Shown here: in pieces, positions 49,217-57,713 of the stretch
Layout: each line of letters begins with the position of its first letter
Position numbering within the stretch: the stretch's first letter is position 1
Program-made: the position numbers and the translations under genes
The notes under the pieces: model-generated
What the model was told of the DNA's origin: nothing
Database searches by the model: none
Seen by the model: the letters and a program-made list of their open reading frames with translations, nothing else
Assembly (NCBI RefSeq): GCF_900186865.1
Contig: NZ_LT906480.1
Location: 3,428,001-3,492,000 of the forward strand
Direction: 5' to 3'
DNA length: 64,000 nt
Source of the DNA: Stenotrophomonas maltophilia
GTDB taxonomy: Bacteria > Pseudomonadota > Gammaproteobacteria > Xanthomonadales > Xanthomonadaceae

Positions 49217-51093
49217 AGGCAATATGCTGCAACCTCAACATTTGCATCATCAAGAACGCCCTCGCCGAGATCTATGAACTCGCAGAGTCTCGTATTTGCG
49301 AGCAGTACGTTCTTTCGCCATTTTTTGTAACTTGAGAGAAAGAATGAAGTTCTGGATGTAATGGCCCCTAACCGACCCTCATTTCTTAGCAAAGAGATTC
49401 CGCGCTCTACGAAAATTGTGAGTAAATTGGTCTTTGAATTCGGGTAAGCGCCTTCCAGATATTTCTTGACGCTCTCACTCAGTTCGCCAAAAGGCGGATT
49501 CATCACTACGACATCGAACACTTCACGGCACAGATCGATGAGGCGAAGCCCTTGCAGGGCATCCTGCGCAAACAGGCGCCCCTGATATGTCGACTTGGCT
49601 GCCTGCGCGAATTCAGTGAGCGCCGTGCGCAGACGCGCCTCCGCCTGCTGCCAGCTCTCCTGCTCCTGCGCAGCAAACAAGCCCGTACCCTTGCCGACAT
49701 AAACCTGGCGGATCAAATGTGGCAGCTCGCGTTCGACCTGGAGCAACACCCCTAACTCCGGCAGCCCCTTGAGCAATTGGAGGGTTCTCTCGAACAGTTC
49801 GGCATCGCGTTGATCGAGGTTGGCGGCGAACTGCTGACGCAGCTCACGCTCCGCCGGCGGCGCAATGGCCGCGACCACATGGCCACGCCCGATCAACGGG
49901 CGGTCTTTGGCCTTCACGCCTGCGTCGTGCCAGGCACGCTGCGCCCGCAGCCACAGCGCCAGCGATGCGATCTGCGCGGCGCGCGGGTCGATATCCACGC
50001 CGTAGAGGTTGTGCTCGATGATGAGGCGCGGCACGTCGCGCAGAAAGGCGGCTTCGTCTTCGTAGGTTTGGCTCAGTGGCTTGAGGGCCGCCTGCGGCTG
50101 GGTGGATACATCCAGCGAACCTGGGCCGTGCTGCTGTTCCCAGGCCCAGGCCTCGCGATAAATCTCCGCAAACAGATCGAAGGCATACAGGCCAAAGTGC
50201 ATCGAGCCGCAGGCCGGGTCCAGCAGCTTGAGCGTGCGCGGGTCACGCAGCTTGGTGGCAGCTTGGGGGGCCTCGTCAGGTTTCACCAGCAGGTACTGGC
50301 AGCGCTCGCGCAGGCCGGTAGCTCCTCCGGTGGCATTGAACCAAAGCCGCCCGAGCGTGTTGTCCACCAGAAACTCGACCACATAGCGCGGCGTGAAGAA
50401 CTGGTTGCGTACCGCCAGCTCGCGGCTGTTGCGCGGTGCCTGGCTGGCATCGCGCATGGCCTTACGTTCTTCCTTGGAGTTGAAGTACTGGTAAATCCAG
50501 CCGATGGTCTCGTCCTCGCTCCACAGCGGGGCGATGTCGGCATCGTTGATCAGATTCAGCACTTGCAGCAGTGCGGCTTCGCGCGGGAACAGGCGGCCCT
50601 GCGGTGAGTAGCGGTCGAACAGGCCTGGCAGGTCTTGGGAAAGTTCATCGAACACGCTGAACAGGTAAACGCGGTAGGCGTCGCCGGTTTCGCCCAGGCC
50701 GGTGCCGGCCAAGCGCGCGTAAAGTTGGAACCCCTTCGCCTGGAAGCCGTTGCCCACCGATTCAACCAGCAGTCCGCGCGCCTCCGCCATGCGCAGTGCG
50801 GCCAGGCGGTTGAGCACGGTAAAGGCCTGCTCGCGCACGATGCGGTCCAAGCCCTGCATGGCATTCATGTCGCCACTGGCGGTGTAGTGCGCCAGCGTGT
50901 CGCGCAGGATGCGGGCGGTTTCGCGCTGGGCGTCGTTAATGTGCCGGAGGCTAGCCAACTCCGCGACAGAACCCGCATTCGGGTCCATGCCGTAGTCGTT
51001 TTGCAGCTGGCGGGTGAATTCCTCCTCCAGCACACGGCGCGCATCGTTAACGAAGCGCTGCAGGCGGTTTCTTGTTGTTTGGTCGAAGGCCAT
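49201..51093 (-). CDS. pglX: PglX N-terminal part (methyltransferase half)
   Basis: 630 aa; full-length type 1 PglX is about 1200, and the two parts together give ~1265. SAM-binding motif I is DPACGS (292-297) and the catalytic motif is NPPFGE (532-537). The start MAFDQTTRNRLQRFVNDARR is typical. PglX adds N6-methyladenine to an asymmetric site, marking self DNA. The frame ends at TAA 49203-49201 after NVEVAAYCLEVNQ, a point inside the family's conserved region. Starts directly after the brxC stop. Confidence 0.93.
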   Translation of the reverse strand: MAFDQTTRNRLQRFVNDARRVLEEEFTRQLQNDYGMDPNAGSVAELASLRHINDAQRETARILRDTLAHYTASGDMNAMQGLDRIVREQAFTVLNRLAALRMAEARGLLVESVGNGFQAKGFQLYARLAGTGLGETGDAYRVYLFSVFDELSQDLPGLFDRYSPQGRLFPREAALLQVLNLINDADIAPLWSEDETIGWIYQYFNSKEERKAMRDASQAPRNSRELAVRNQFFTPRYVVEFLVDNTLGRLWFNATGGATGLRERCQYLLVKPDEAPQAATKLRDPRTLKLLDPACGSMHFGLYAFDLFAEIYREAWAWEQQHGPGSLDVSTQPQAALKPLSQTYEDEAAFLRDVPRLIIEHNLYGVDIDPRAAQIASLALWLRAQRAWHDAGVKAKDRPLIGRGHVVAAIAPPAERELRQQFAANLDQRDAELFERTLQLLKGLPELGVLLQVERELPHLIRQVYVGKGTGLFAAQEQESWQQAEARLRTALTEFAQAAKSTYQGRLFAQDALQGLRLIDLCREVFDVVVMNPPFGELSESVKKYLEGAYPNSKTNLLTIFVERGISLLRNEGRLGAITSRTSFFLSSYKKWRKNVLLANTRLCEFIDLGEGVLDDANVEVAAYCLEVNQ

Positions 51094-54000
51094 TTACTGA
51101 TCGCCTCCATTGCCCACAGAGAACGTAACCTCGATCTCTGCATAGAGGCCGAGCTGCGCTTTGATTTCGTGGAGTTGCTGAATCAGCGCATCGATGTCTG
51201 CTGCCGATGTCATCTTGGTCGGCACTGCGATTGACTTGGAGAGTTTGGCCGGGCCCTTCTCGCCGGTCTTGGCGCGCTCTTCTTCCATACGCTGACGCAG
51301 ACGCTCCTGACCCTGGCGCTGGATCGACCGCTTCAGGTCATCGAGGGTGCTATTGATGTCGTAGTCGCGAGCCAGCAGTTTCTTGAGTCCGGCCAGATCC
51401 TGTGTGGCGGCCAGGGCGAGCCCATCCAGCCGATTCACCGCGTTGCCGCGCTCCTCCTGGGTGAGCTCTTCCCACTCGGGAATACGCTGCAGACCCTCAA
51501 CACCTTCCTTCAAACGCAGTTTTTGCTGGTCGGAGAGCGTGATGACGGCGTCGCGCACGCGGCACTTCAGATGAGTGAGCTGCGAATTGAAATCGGCGGT
51601 GTGTTTGTAAAAATCTTCTTTGCCCAGGCGCTCTGACAGGGTTCCCAGGTCTTCGGCGAGTTCGCGGCGCAATTCCCCTGGCACGCCAGTGTCCGGCAAA
51701 GCCTCGATGTCTCGACGATGGGCTTGCAAGTCGCGCAGGGTGACGTCGAGCCCGTTATCGAGCACGCGTTTCACTTCCTGCGCCCACTTGAGGTTGTCGT
51801 AAATGGCGGAGGTTTCGGCGCCCAGCCGTTGAGGGGCGTCTGAGGCATCGGTGAACAGGACATCGGCAATGTCCTGGTTCAGGGTGCGGATGCGGTCACT
51901 GCCCGCCAGTCCAAGGCCGCTGAGCTTTTCGGCCAAAGAGCCGTAGTCGTGCTGGAAGCGCGGGAAGTGCTTGGCCGCCGCCTTGCTGATCTCTTGCTCC
52001 AGCGGGATCACCATGTCGCCCACCAGTTCAGTGAGCCGCTCGGCGGCGCGACCGAGCGTTTCGATGGACGGACGCTCGTCGCGCAATGCAACGCCGATCT
52101 GCTTGAAGGAGTTGTTGGTCTTGAGCGCGTCGATCGCCTGTTGTCCAGCAGCTGTGACTTCGCGCCCTGAGACCTTGAGCTTGATCTCGCCGGCCATGAG
52201 CATGGCGGCCACGATGTAGCGCGTGGTGTCCGGCGACCAGCCGAACGGATCGCTGCTGAAGTCGTCGAGCAGCCGCTTGCCATCGACCGTGCCGCGCTTA
52301 TCGATGTAGTCGCGGATGCTGATCATCGCCTTGTGGTCGGTCTTGAACGAAGCGCGACCTGCCACGGTTTGCACCAGGCCGAGTGGGTCCAGCGCACTGC
52401 TGATGGCGGCGGGGTTGGCGACCTTGAGGAATTTCTCGGCGGTGTCGGTTCCCGCACGTACCGGAGCTTCTACGTACCGGTCGAACACCTGGTCAGCTAC
52501 GTCGGAAAGCAGCTTCTTGGCTGCCTCCAGCAGATCGGCATCTAGCGCCGACACCGCCGTGGCCTGTCCCCGGAACACAAACGAGCCGGCTTGCAGGGTT
52601 TGCTTAATCTTGCTCTGCAGCTGGGTAGCCAGCTTGGCAGCACGGTCGAGCTGGCCGGTGCAGTAGTCTTTGACCTCTTGGTCAGGCTCGTTGCGATGCA
52701 ATTCGGCGATGCGCTGGCAGCGATAGATTTCGTTTGCCAGATCGTCGAGTTCGGAATTGGCGCGAGCCAGAAGCCCGATGACATTTCGACCCGCCCGGCT
52801 GCGGGAGTCATCCAGCATACGGTTCTTGGCGGTGTCGTAGTCGCTGGCGGGCACCAACTCGACAACGGTCTGGATCGTGCTCTGATCACCGGCCAGGCTG
52901 GTGATGGCGCTACCGGCCTGGACCTTCAGGCCCGTCGCGACGGCCATTGTGCCGTGGAGGCTGACACGGGGCAGCGGATCGAAGGACTCGCGCAGTGCAT
53001 CGTTGAAGATGCGCTTCACGTCCACGGTGCGCAGTGCAATGGCACCGCGCTCCTGCTCGATATCTCGCAGCTTCTCGCTGAGGAACACGAGATTGCCATC
53101 CTTCTCGCCGAGCGGCACATGCACGTCGTTCAGCATTTCTTCAACTGCTTTCTTGACCGTGTCGAGCTGCGATGCTGCCGTGACGGAGGGGTGCATCAGG
53201 CTGGCGACGTTCTGCACGGAAACTGGCAAGTTGCCAAGGATCTGCAGCACGGCGACGGATTTGGCGATGTCCTGATGGAGTTGTGAATCCGGGAAGCGAA
53301 TCTGCACCTTGCCGACCGCCTGGTGGATGGACGTGAAGGCGCGGCGGATGTCTTTTTCCAGTTCGTCGTACAGCGTCACCGTGGTGGCCAGCCAGCCCAC
53401 AGGCTGATCGGCCATTGCCTTGGAACCGCCTTCACCTTTCAGGACGTCCTGGATCACCTTGATCGCAGAGCGAAGGCCGATGCCGCCGGTGGACTTTGCG
53501 AGCGCGCCGAGTAGGTGCAGCAGGATGTCGAAGTGCGCCGGCAGGAACGGGTAGAGATTGGTGAAACTCTCTTTGCTGAAGTCCGCGTCGTAGTACTTGG
53601 CGTCCTGCAGCTTGGTGTTGTGTCGCAGCGCCTGACCATGGGCATCGAACAGCTTGCCAAGCTCAGTCTCGCCGGTCGGTGATTTGCCGAGCAGGCGGCG
53701 GTAGCAGATCTCCTTGATGTCGCTCGATTCCAGGTCGATCTGGATCGGGAAGCGGTCTTTCAGCTTGTAGAGCTTGTCCGAGTTCAGTGCTGCGCGAGGG
53801 TCGTCCTCTGTAAGGGTCTGCTGCGCAGTCGAGATGATCCAGGCCTTGCCGTCGCCCAGGCGCTTGAGGTTCTTGGCCAGGCCATCGAGGTTAAGGATCA
53901 GGTTGTCACGCGAGGCCACGTACTGGCCGACTTCGTCGACGATGAAAATGATGTTCTGCTTGCCGCTCTTCTCGCGGACGATGTCGATCATCTCCTGCAC

Positions 54001-54726
54001 GCGCTGGTCTTCGAACTGGAAGAAGCCTTCGGTGCTGGAAGAGAAGGACTTGGCCTCCGGGAACAGTGCCGGGTACATCTCATGGGCGATTTTTGGGATC
54101 AGCCCGTCGATGGCCAGCGGGTTGTTTTGGACGCGTGCCCAGGTGGCACCGGGCAACGCCTGGGCGATGCGCTCATGCAGTTCGTGCGTGCGGCCGTCCT
54201 TCTCGACCATGCGCTCGAAAGCCGCAACCTTGAGGTTGCGCGAGTAGCCGGCCCACTGCAGCACCTTGAAGTAGAGGACCGTGGAGACGTCTTCCATGGT
54301 GGCGCCGGCGAGCATTTCACTGGCGAGGTCCAGCATGACCACAGCAGCCGGGAAGCGCTTCGCCACGGTGCTGAGGAGGGCCTTGGTCTGTGGCTTGTGC
54401 AGGCGGTCTTGCAGGTAGTTGATGAACGGCGTGCCGTCAATGGTGCGCTGATCGTCAAACGCCAGGCCGAGGTATTTGGTGAACGAGCTCTTCCCGGAAC
54501 CGTAGAAGCCCGAGACCCAAACGCCCACCTCATTTTCACCACCGGACTCCATCGCAAGCTGCATGCGATCGAGGAGCTTGCGGAACTGCTCCTCAATGCT
54601 TTCTGTTACCACGTATTCGGAGATCTCAGCCTTGAGGCGGCCTTCTTGCGAGGCGCCATAGGTGATGACCTTCTCAATGGTCCGGTAGATGTCCTTGCTT
54701 GGGTCGAAAAGCGAGCGAATGGTCAT
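51094..54726 (-). CDS. brxC: BREX ATPase BrxC
   Basis: 1210 aa, the usual size. Walker A is GFYGSGKSS (73-81) and Walker B is IIFIVDEVGQYV (259-270). The rest is long and helical, with the typical start TIRSLFDPSKDIYRTIEKVI. BrxC is a large AAA-like ATPase required for BREX methylation and defence. It is 29 bp downstream of brxB, and its stop directly precedes pglX. Confidence 0.96.
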   Translation of the reverse strand: MTIRSLFDPSKDIYRTIEKVITYGASQEGRLKAEISEYVVTESIEEQFRKLLDRMQLAMESGGENEVGVWVSGFYGSGKSSFTKYLGLAFDDQRTIDGTPFINYLQDRLHKPQTKALLSTVAKRFPAAVVMLDLASEMLAGATMEDVSTVLYFKVLQWAGYSRNLKVAAFERMVEKDGRTHELHERIAQALPGATWARVQNNPLAIDGLIPKIAHEMYPALFPEAKSFSSSTEGFFQFEDQRVQEMIDIVREKSGKQNIIFIVDEVGQYVASRDNLILNLDGLAKNLKRLGDGKAWIISTAQQTLTEDDPRAALNSDKLYKLKDRFPIQIDLESSDIKEICYRRLLGKSPTGETELGKLFDAHGQALRHNTKLQDAKYYDADFSKESFTNLYPFLPAHFDILLHLLGALAKSTGGIGLRSAIKVIQDVLKGEGGSKAMADQPVGWLATTVTLYDELEKDIRRAFTSIHQAVGKVQIRFPDSQLHQDIAKSVAVLQILGNLPVSVQNVASLMHPSVTAASQLDTVKKAVEEMLNDVHVPLGEKDGNLVFLSEKLRDIEQERGAIALRTVDVKRIFNDALRESFDPLPRVSLHGTMAVATGLKVQAGSAITSLAGDQSTIQTVVELVPASDYDTAKNRMLDDSRSRAGRNVIGLLARANSELDDLANEIYRCQRIAELHRNEPDQEVKDYCTGQLDRAAKLATQLQSKIKQTLQAGSFVFRGQATAVSALDADLLEAAKKLLSDVADQVFDRYVEAPVRAGTDTAEKFLKVANPAAISSALDPLGLVQTVAGRASFKTDHKAMISIRDYIDKRGTVDGKRLLDDFSSDPFGWSPDTTRYIVAAMLMAGEIKLKVSGREVTAAGQQAIDALKTNNSFKQIGVALRDERPSIETLGRAAERLTELVGDMVIPLEQEISKAAAKHFPRFQHDYGSLAEKLSGLGLAGSDRIRTLNQDIADVLFTDASDAPQRLGAETSAIYDNLKWAQEVKRVLDNGLDVTLRDLQAHRRDIEALPDTGVPGELRRELAEDLGTLSERLGKEDFYKHTADFNSQLTHLKCRVRDAVITLSDQQKLRLKEGVEGLQRIPEWEELTQEERGNAVNRLDGLALAATQDLAGLKKLLARDYDINSTLDDLKRSIQRQGQERLRQRMEEERAKTGEKGPAKLSKSIAVPTKMTSAADIDALIQQLHEIKAQLGLYAEIEVTFSVGNGGDQ

Positions 54727-54755
54727 ATGGTTTGTCCCAGGGTTCCTTTGTCTGT

Positions 54756-55331
54756 TCAGCCGCCGACGTGGACGGAGCGGTAATTGCCGTCTTCCGGATA
54801 GAAGCCGAGAAACTTCAGGCGTGTCTTGCCGGTTCGCACGCCGGGGTACAGAAAAATCGTTGGCACGTGAAACTTGCCCTGGAGTTGGCTTTCTATGGCG
54901 CCGATGCGCATAAACGGATGCAGCGCCTCAAGGTCCGTTACCAACAGCAGCGCGTTCTGCTGGCCTTCGAGCGGCTGTAGGGCATCCTCGAGCCGCTTCA
55001 GCAAGCCGTTATCCGCCGTCAGAATGTCCGCCAGCGCCTTGTTGGTACGTGGCCAATCCAAGGGCGCTGACTTGTCCTCCATCACGCACAGCGACCAGAA
55101 CGGGTCGTCTTTCAGTAGAGCCCAGATCTGCTCAGCGATGGAGAACGTGTGCACATCCCAGCCTTCCTGGTGCAGCTTGGCCACCCAAGCGGGCGTTTGC
55201 CGCTTCACCTCAAGGATTTGTTCCGGCGGGAAGACGAGGTAGTAGATCGGCTCGAAGCTCGCATGGCCAAGCTCGCGCCCGTGCCGGATGCGCTCGCGCA
55301 GCTCGTCGAAATCAGCTTTGAGTGAGGACAT
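54756..55331 (-). CDS. brxB: BREX protein BrxB (DUF1788)
   Basis: 191 aa, standard length. DUF1788 sequence: PIYYLVFPPEQILEVKRQTP, then LVTDLEALHPFMRIGAIESQ and VPTIFLYPGVRTGKTRLKFL near the end. BrxB is a small essential BREX component of unknown biochemical role. It overlaps brxA by 20 bp, so the two are translationally coupled. Confidence 0.95.
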   Translation of the reverse strand: MSSLKADFDELRERIRHGRELGHASFEPIYYLVFPPEQILEVKRQTPAWVAKLHQEGWDVHTFSIAEQIWALLKDDPFWSLCVMEDKSAPLDWPRTNKALADILTADNGLLKRLEDALQPLEGQQNALLLVTDLEALHPFMRIGAIESQLQGKFHVPTIFLYPGVRTGKTRLKFLGFYPEDGNYRSVHVGG

Positions 55332-56106
55332 CGCAGAGCGCCTCCATATCTTGTTGTTTCCAGCTGATGCGGATCACGTCACCCGCCGCTTGGATGATGA
55401 GTAACCCTTTCAGCGAAAGTCGCTTGAGCTCTTCCAGCACGTCTTCGCGTGCCAGTCCAAACAACTGCCAGTCTTCGTGGGTCAGCAGAGCGTTGTCACC
55501 TACGCCAGAAAAGTGCAGCTCATAGGCTAAGTAAGCAGCTGCAGACGGCGAGATGCGGAACGGCAGGATGCGGCGGCTCGAACGCAACCCGCGCTCAAGC
55601 ATTCCATAGTCGGCAAGGCATCCTGTCAGGTAGGCAGAGACGCGCCGCACGGTGGTTTCCGACCAGCGCTTGATGGTTTTGCCATCATCGATGCCTCGCT
55701 CGACAAAGGCGCGAGCGTCTTCATTGGTGATCTGTGTATATCCGCCCGCATACCGAGCCCAGTAAACGTGGCGCACGAAGTCACCAAGAATGGGATTGGC
55801 GCGGCTCGTGAAAACCAGCATGAGCTGCGTCAGATCAGCAGTGGAAATCGTTGCCGACAGCCGCTTGAGATGAGCAGCCGGTGTTCCGCCATTGACCAGA
55901 TAGCGCGGGGCAAAGCATTCGACGACGATGTTGCGGAGTCGGCGCGCGGTAACGGTGGGGAACCGACCTGATTCCAGCGCGACTTGATGCAACTGATTCG
56001 CCGACATGCCTGGCGACCACAGGTCGAGCAACGTCTTGGTCTCGTTGACGAGTCCAAGGCCTGCTTGTAGCTGAGTCGTGTAGGGCTTGTTGTCGGTCAC
56101 GATCAC
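55312..56106 (-). CDS. brxA: BREX protein BrxA (DUF1819)
   Basis: 264 aa, longer than the ~200 of E. coli BrxA. The sequence YTTQLQAGLGLVNETKTLLD, FPTVTARRLRNIVVECFAPR and LSAYLTGCLADYGMLERG is characteristic of DUF1819. BrxA binds DNA in known systems. The start overlaps the brxE-like stop (ATGA) and the 3' end overlaps brxB. Confidence 0.93.
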   Translation of the reverse strand: MIVTDNKPYTTQLQAGLGLVNETKTLLDLWSPGMSANQLHQVALESGRFPTVTARRLRNIVVECFAPRYLVNGGTPAAHLKRLSATISTADLTQLMLVFTSRANPILGDFVRHVYWARYAGGYTQITNEDARAFVERGIDDGKTIKRWSETTVRRVSAYLTGCLADYGMLERGLRSSRRILPFRISPSAAAYLAYELHFSGVGDNALLTHEDWQLFGLAREDVLEELKRLSLKGLLIIQAAGDVIRISWKQQDMEALCDVLTQS

Positions 56107-56603
56107 CCCACCAGATACGGATAAGTTTTGGTGTTCTGCGTGAACGCCGATAGATAGGCCGCAGCGATAGTCTTCAGGGTGTCAGTGGAATCGAGATCCT
56201 TGATGCCCCCGACCGCCGTTGGACCAACGCTGGACGTGCCACCCGTGGCAGCCAATCGCTTCAACGCATCCAGCGCAGCCTCTATGCTTTGCGGCGCCTG
56301 GCTGGTGAGTTCTTCTCCCACGCTGCTTTGCACAGTCGCGTGCAGGTCTTGCTCGATCTCCTCAGGCAACCGGAACAGGTGGTAGCTACCCACGCTCAGA
56401 TGCTCGTCGTGCAATCGTCGGGCTGCTTCCAGCACACCGTGGTACTGAGCAAGGCGAGACGTTTTCGAGAAGACGGGTTCCAGGAAGAGCTTGCTTGATG
56501 CCTCATAGAACGCCGTGGGCCACCAGGCGCACTGAGCACGCTCGCCGAGGAAGCCCACAAGGAGCCTCATTTGCAGCAAGGTAGACAGGTAGGATTCCTT
56601 CAT
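56103..56603 (-). CDS. brxE: BrxE family protein
   Basis: 166 aa. The N-terminal LQMRLLVGFLGERAQCAWWP and the following TAFYEASSKLFLEPVFSKTS match the small BrxE family as I recall it; the C-terminus TNTKTYPYLVG-like end is also typical. BrxE is a signature of type 6 BREX and its role is unknown. Here it precedes brxA in an operon ending in brxL, so the type is mixed. GAAATGAA precedes a possible start at 56603, and the gene lies 62 bp after brxR. Confidence 0.78.
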   Translation of the reverse strand: MKESYLSTLLQMRLLVGFLGERAQCAWWPTAFYEASSKLFLEPVFSKTSRLAQYHGVLEAARRLHDEHLSVGSYHLFRLPEEIEQDLHATVQSSVGEELTSQAPQSIEAALDALKRLAATGGTSSVGPTAVGGIKDLDSTDTLKTIAAAYLSAFTQNTKTYPYLVG

Positions 56604-56665
56604 TTCATTTCTCTTTGTTCGTTGGTTTTGCCGACGCGGCCCGCGTAGGCTGTTGCATCTGTTGA

Positions 56666-57580
56666 TCAGTCATTTGCAGCTCCTGCGCCAGAGCCTTCAG
56701 GTGTTGCATATCCCGGGGCCAGAACAGCATTGCGCACACCGTAGATGGCAAGGTGGTCTCTCAGCCAAAGCCGGTACTCATGCCCGCGCAGGCTGTGGTC
56801 AGGAGAGCAGTCGACACTCCATTTGCGCAGGATGTATCCAGCCGTGGCGGCGCGCAGCTTCATCCGCAGCACGCCGTCGCGCATGCCGTAATCCATTTCG
56901 GTGATCTCCGGCCGGGGCTGATCCGGGTGCGGCACCAACTCCAGTTCGACGATCCGCGTCCACTGAATGTCTTGATCGCTCATCTCATGGGCTGCAACTG
57001 GCTGCCCCTTGAGCACGACAGGGTTCTTGATCCGGGTAATGACGAAATCCCGGAACTCCTGAGACTTCCGGTCGAAGGCGCGAACATGCCAGCGCAGACC
57101 GTTGTCGATCAACGCAAAGGGGACGACTTGCCGCTCAGTACAGCCGCTAGATATCGAGTAGTACTCAACACGGAGCGGACACCCCTGATGGATCGCACGG
57201 GTCACGCTGGCCAGCACATCCAGATCGGGGTGCGTAAGCCTTGACGGGCTTTCGCTGGCCACCCACGCCTTGAGCCGCATCGGCTCGCCGTCTCCAAAGC
57301 CCTGCGTCAGCCATGACAGCACACGCTCAGGAGGAAAGTCGAAGATGGAGCGAAAGTCCGGCCCCAGGACGTAGGCCTTGCCTTTGGGGTCGTAGTCGAT
57401 GTTGCCCGGAGACAACTCCTTATAGAGCGCCAAATCCCGGGTTGCCGCTGCGGATTGGATGCCAAACCGGGCGACCAAGTCCTGCCGACGGATCTCCCCC
57501 ACGAAGCGCACACGCAGCTCAATGAACGCGAGCCGGTCGCGCTGAGGCTGGGTCAGTTCTGCTAGTTGGTCTTTGGGCAT
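56666..57580 (-). CDS. brxR: WYL-domain transcriptional regulator BrxR
   Basis: 304 aa. N-terminal winged helix-turn-helix (IRRQDLVARFGIQSAAATRD), central WYL domain (RVEYYSISSGCTERQVVPFA, then LRWHVRAFDRKSQEFRDFVI) and C-terminal WCX-like region (ATAGYILRKWSVDCSPDHSL). This is the BrxR/CapW architecture; BrxR represses BREX operons and binds inverted repeats in their promoters. It is the first gene of the operon and is read from the promoter at 57631-57659. Confidence 0.93.
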   Translation of the reverse strand: MPKDQLAELTQPQRDRLAFIELRVRFVGEIRRQDLVARFGIQSAAATRDLALYKELSPGNIDYDPKGKAYVLGPDFRSIFDFPPERVLSWLTQGFGDGEPMRLKAWVASESPSRLTHPDLDVLASVTRAIHQGCPLRVEYYSISSGCTERQVVPFALIDNGLRWHVRAFDRKSQEFRDFVITRIKNPVVLKGQPVAAHEMSDQDIQWTRIVELELVPHPDQPRPEITEMDYGMRDGVLRMKLRAATAGYILRKWSVDCSPDHSLRGHEYRLWLRDHLAIYGVRNAVLAPGYATPEGSGAGAAND

Positions 57581-57630
57581 TCCTGAGTGCTCTATCGGGT
57601 TAACGAATACTTGTGCGGGTTATTGCGGGA

Positions 57631-57659
57631 AGTATATAAGCTGCTCTAGAATGTGGCAA
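57631..57659 (-). promoter_or_regulatory. Sigma-70 promoter for the BREX operon
   Basis: Minus strand: TTGCCA (57659-57654), 17-bp spacer, TATACT (57636-57631). Matches to consensus are five of six and five of six, with ideal spacing. It lies 51 bp before the brxR start. The -35 box is overlapped by the left arm of the inverted repeat at 57656-57689, consistent with autoregulation. Confidence 0.65.
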
Positions 57660-57689
57660 CGCAATGTTTTTAATTCTTGTATGCGTTGC
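57656..57689. promoter_or_regulatory. Inverted repeat, candidate BrxR operator
   Basis: GCAACGCA (57656-57663) and TGCGTTGC (57682-57689), perfect 8-bp half-sites 26 bp apart centre to centre, about 2.5 helical turns. It is centred between the brxR promoter and jetA, so a bound BrxR dimer could affect both operons. Confidence 0.55.
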
Positions 57690-57713
57690 ATTGTGATTAC
57701 CACATGACGGGCA

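Noticed and set aside
49190..49260. Homopolymer-based phase variation as cause of the pglX split
   Set aside because: No run longer than two or three identical bases and no short tandem repeat occurs at the junction.
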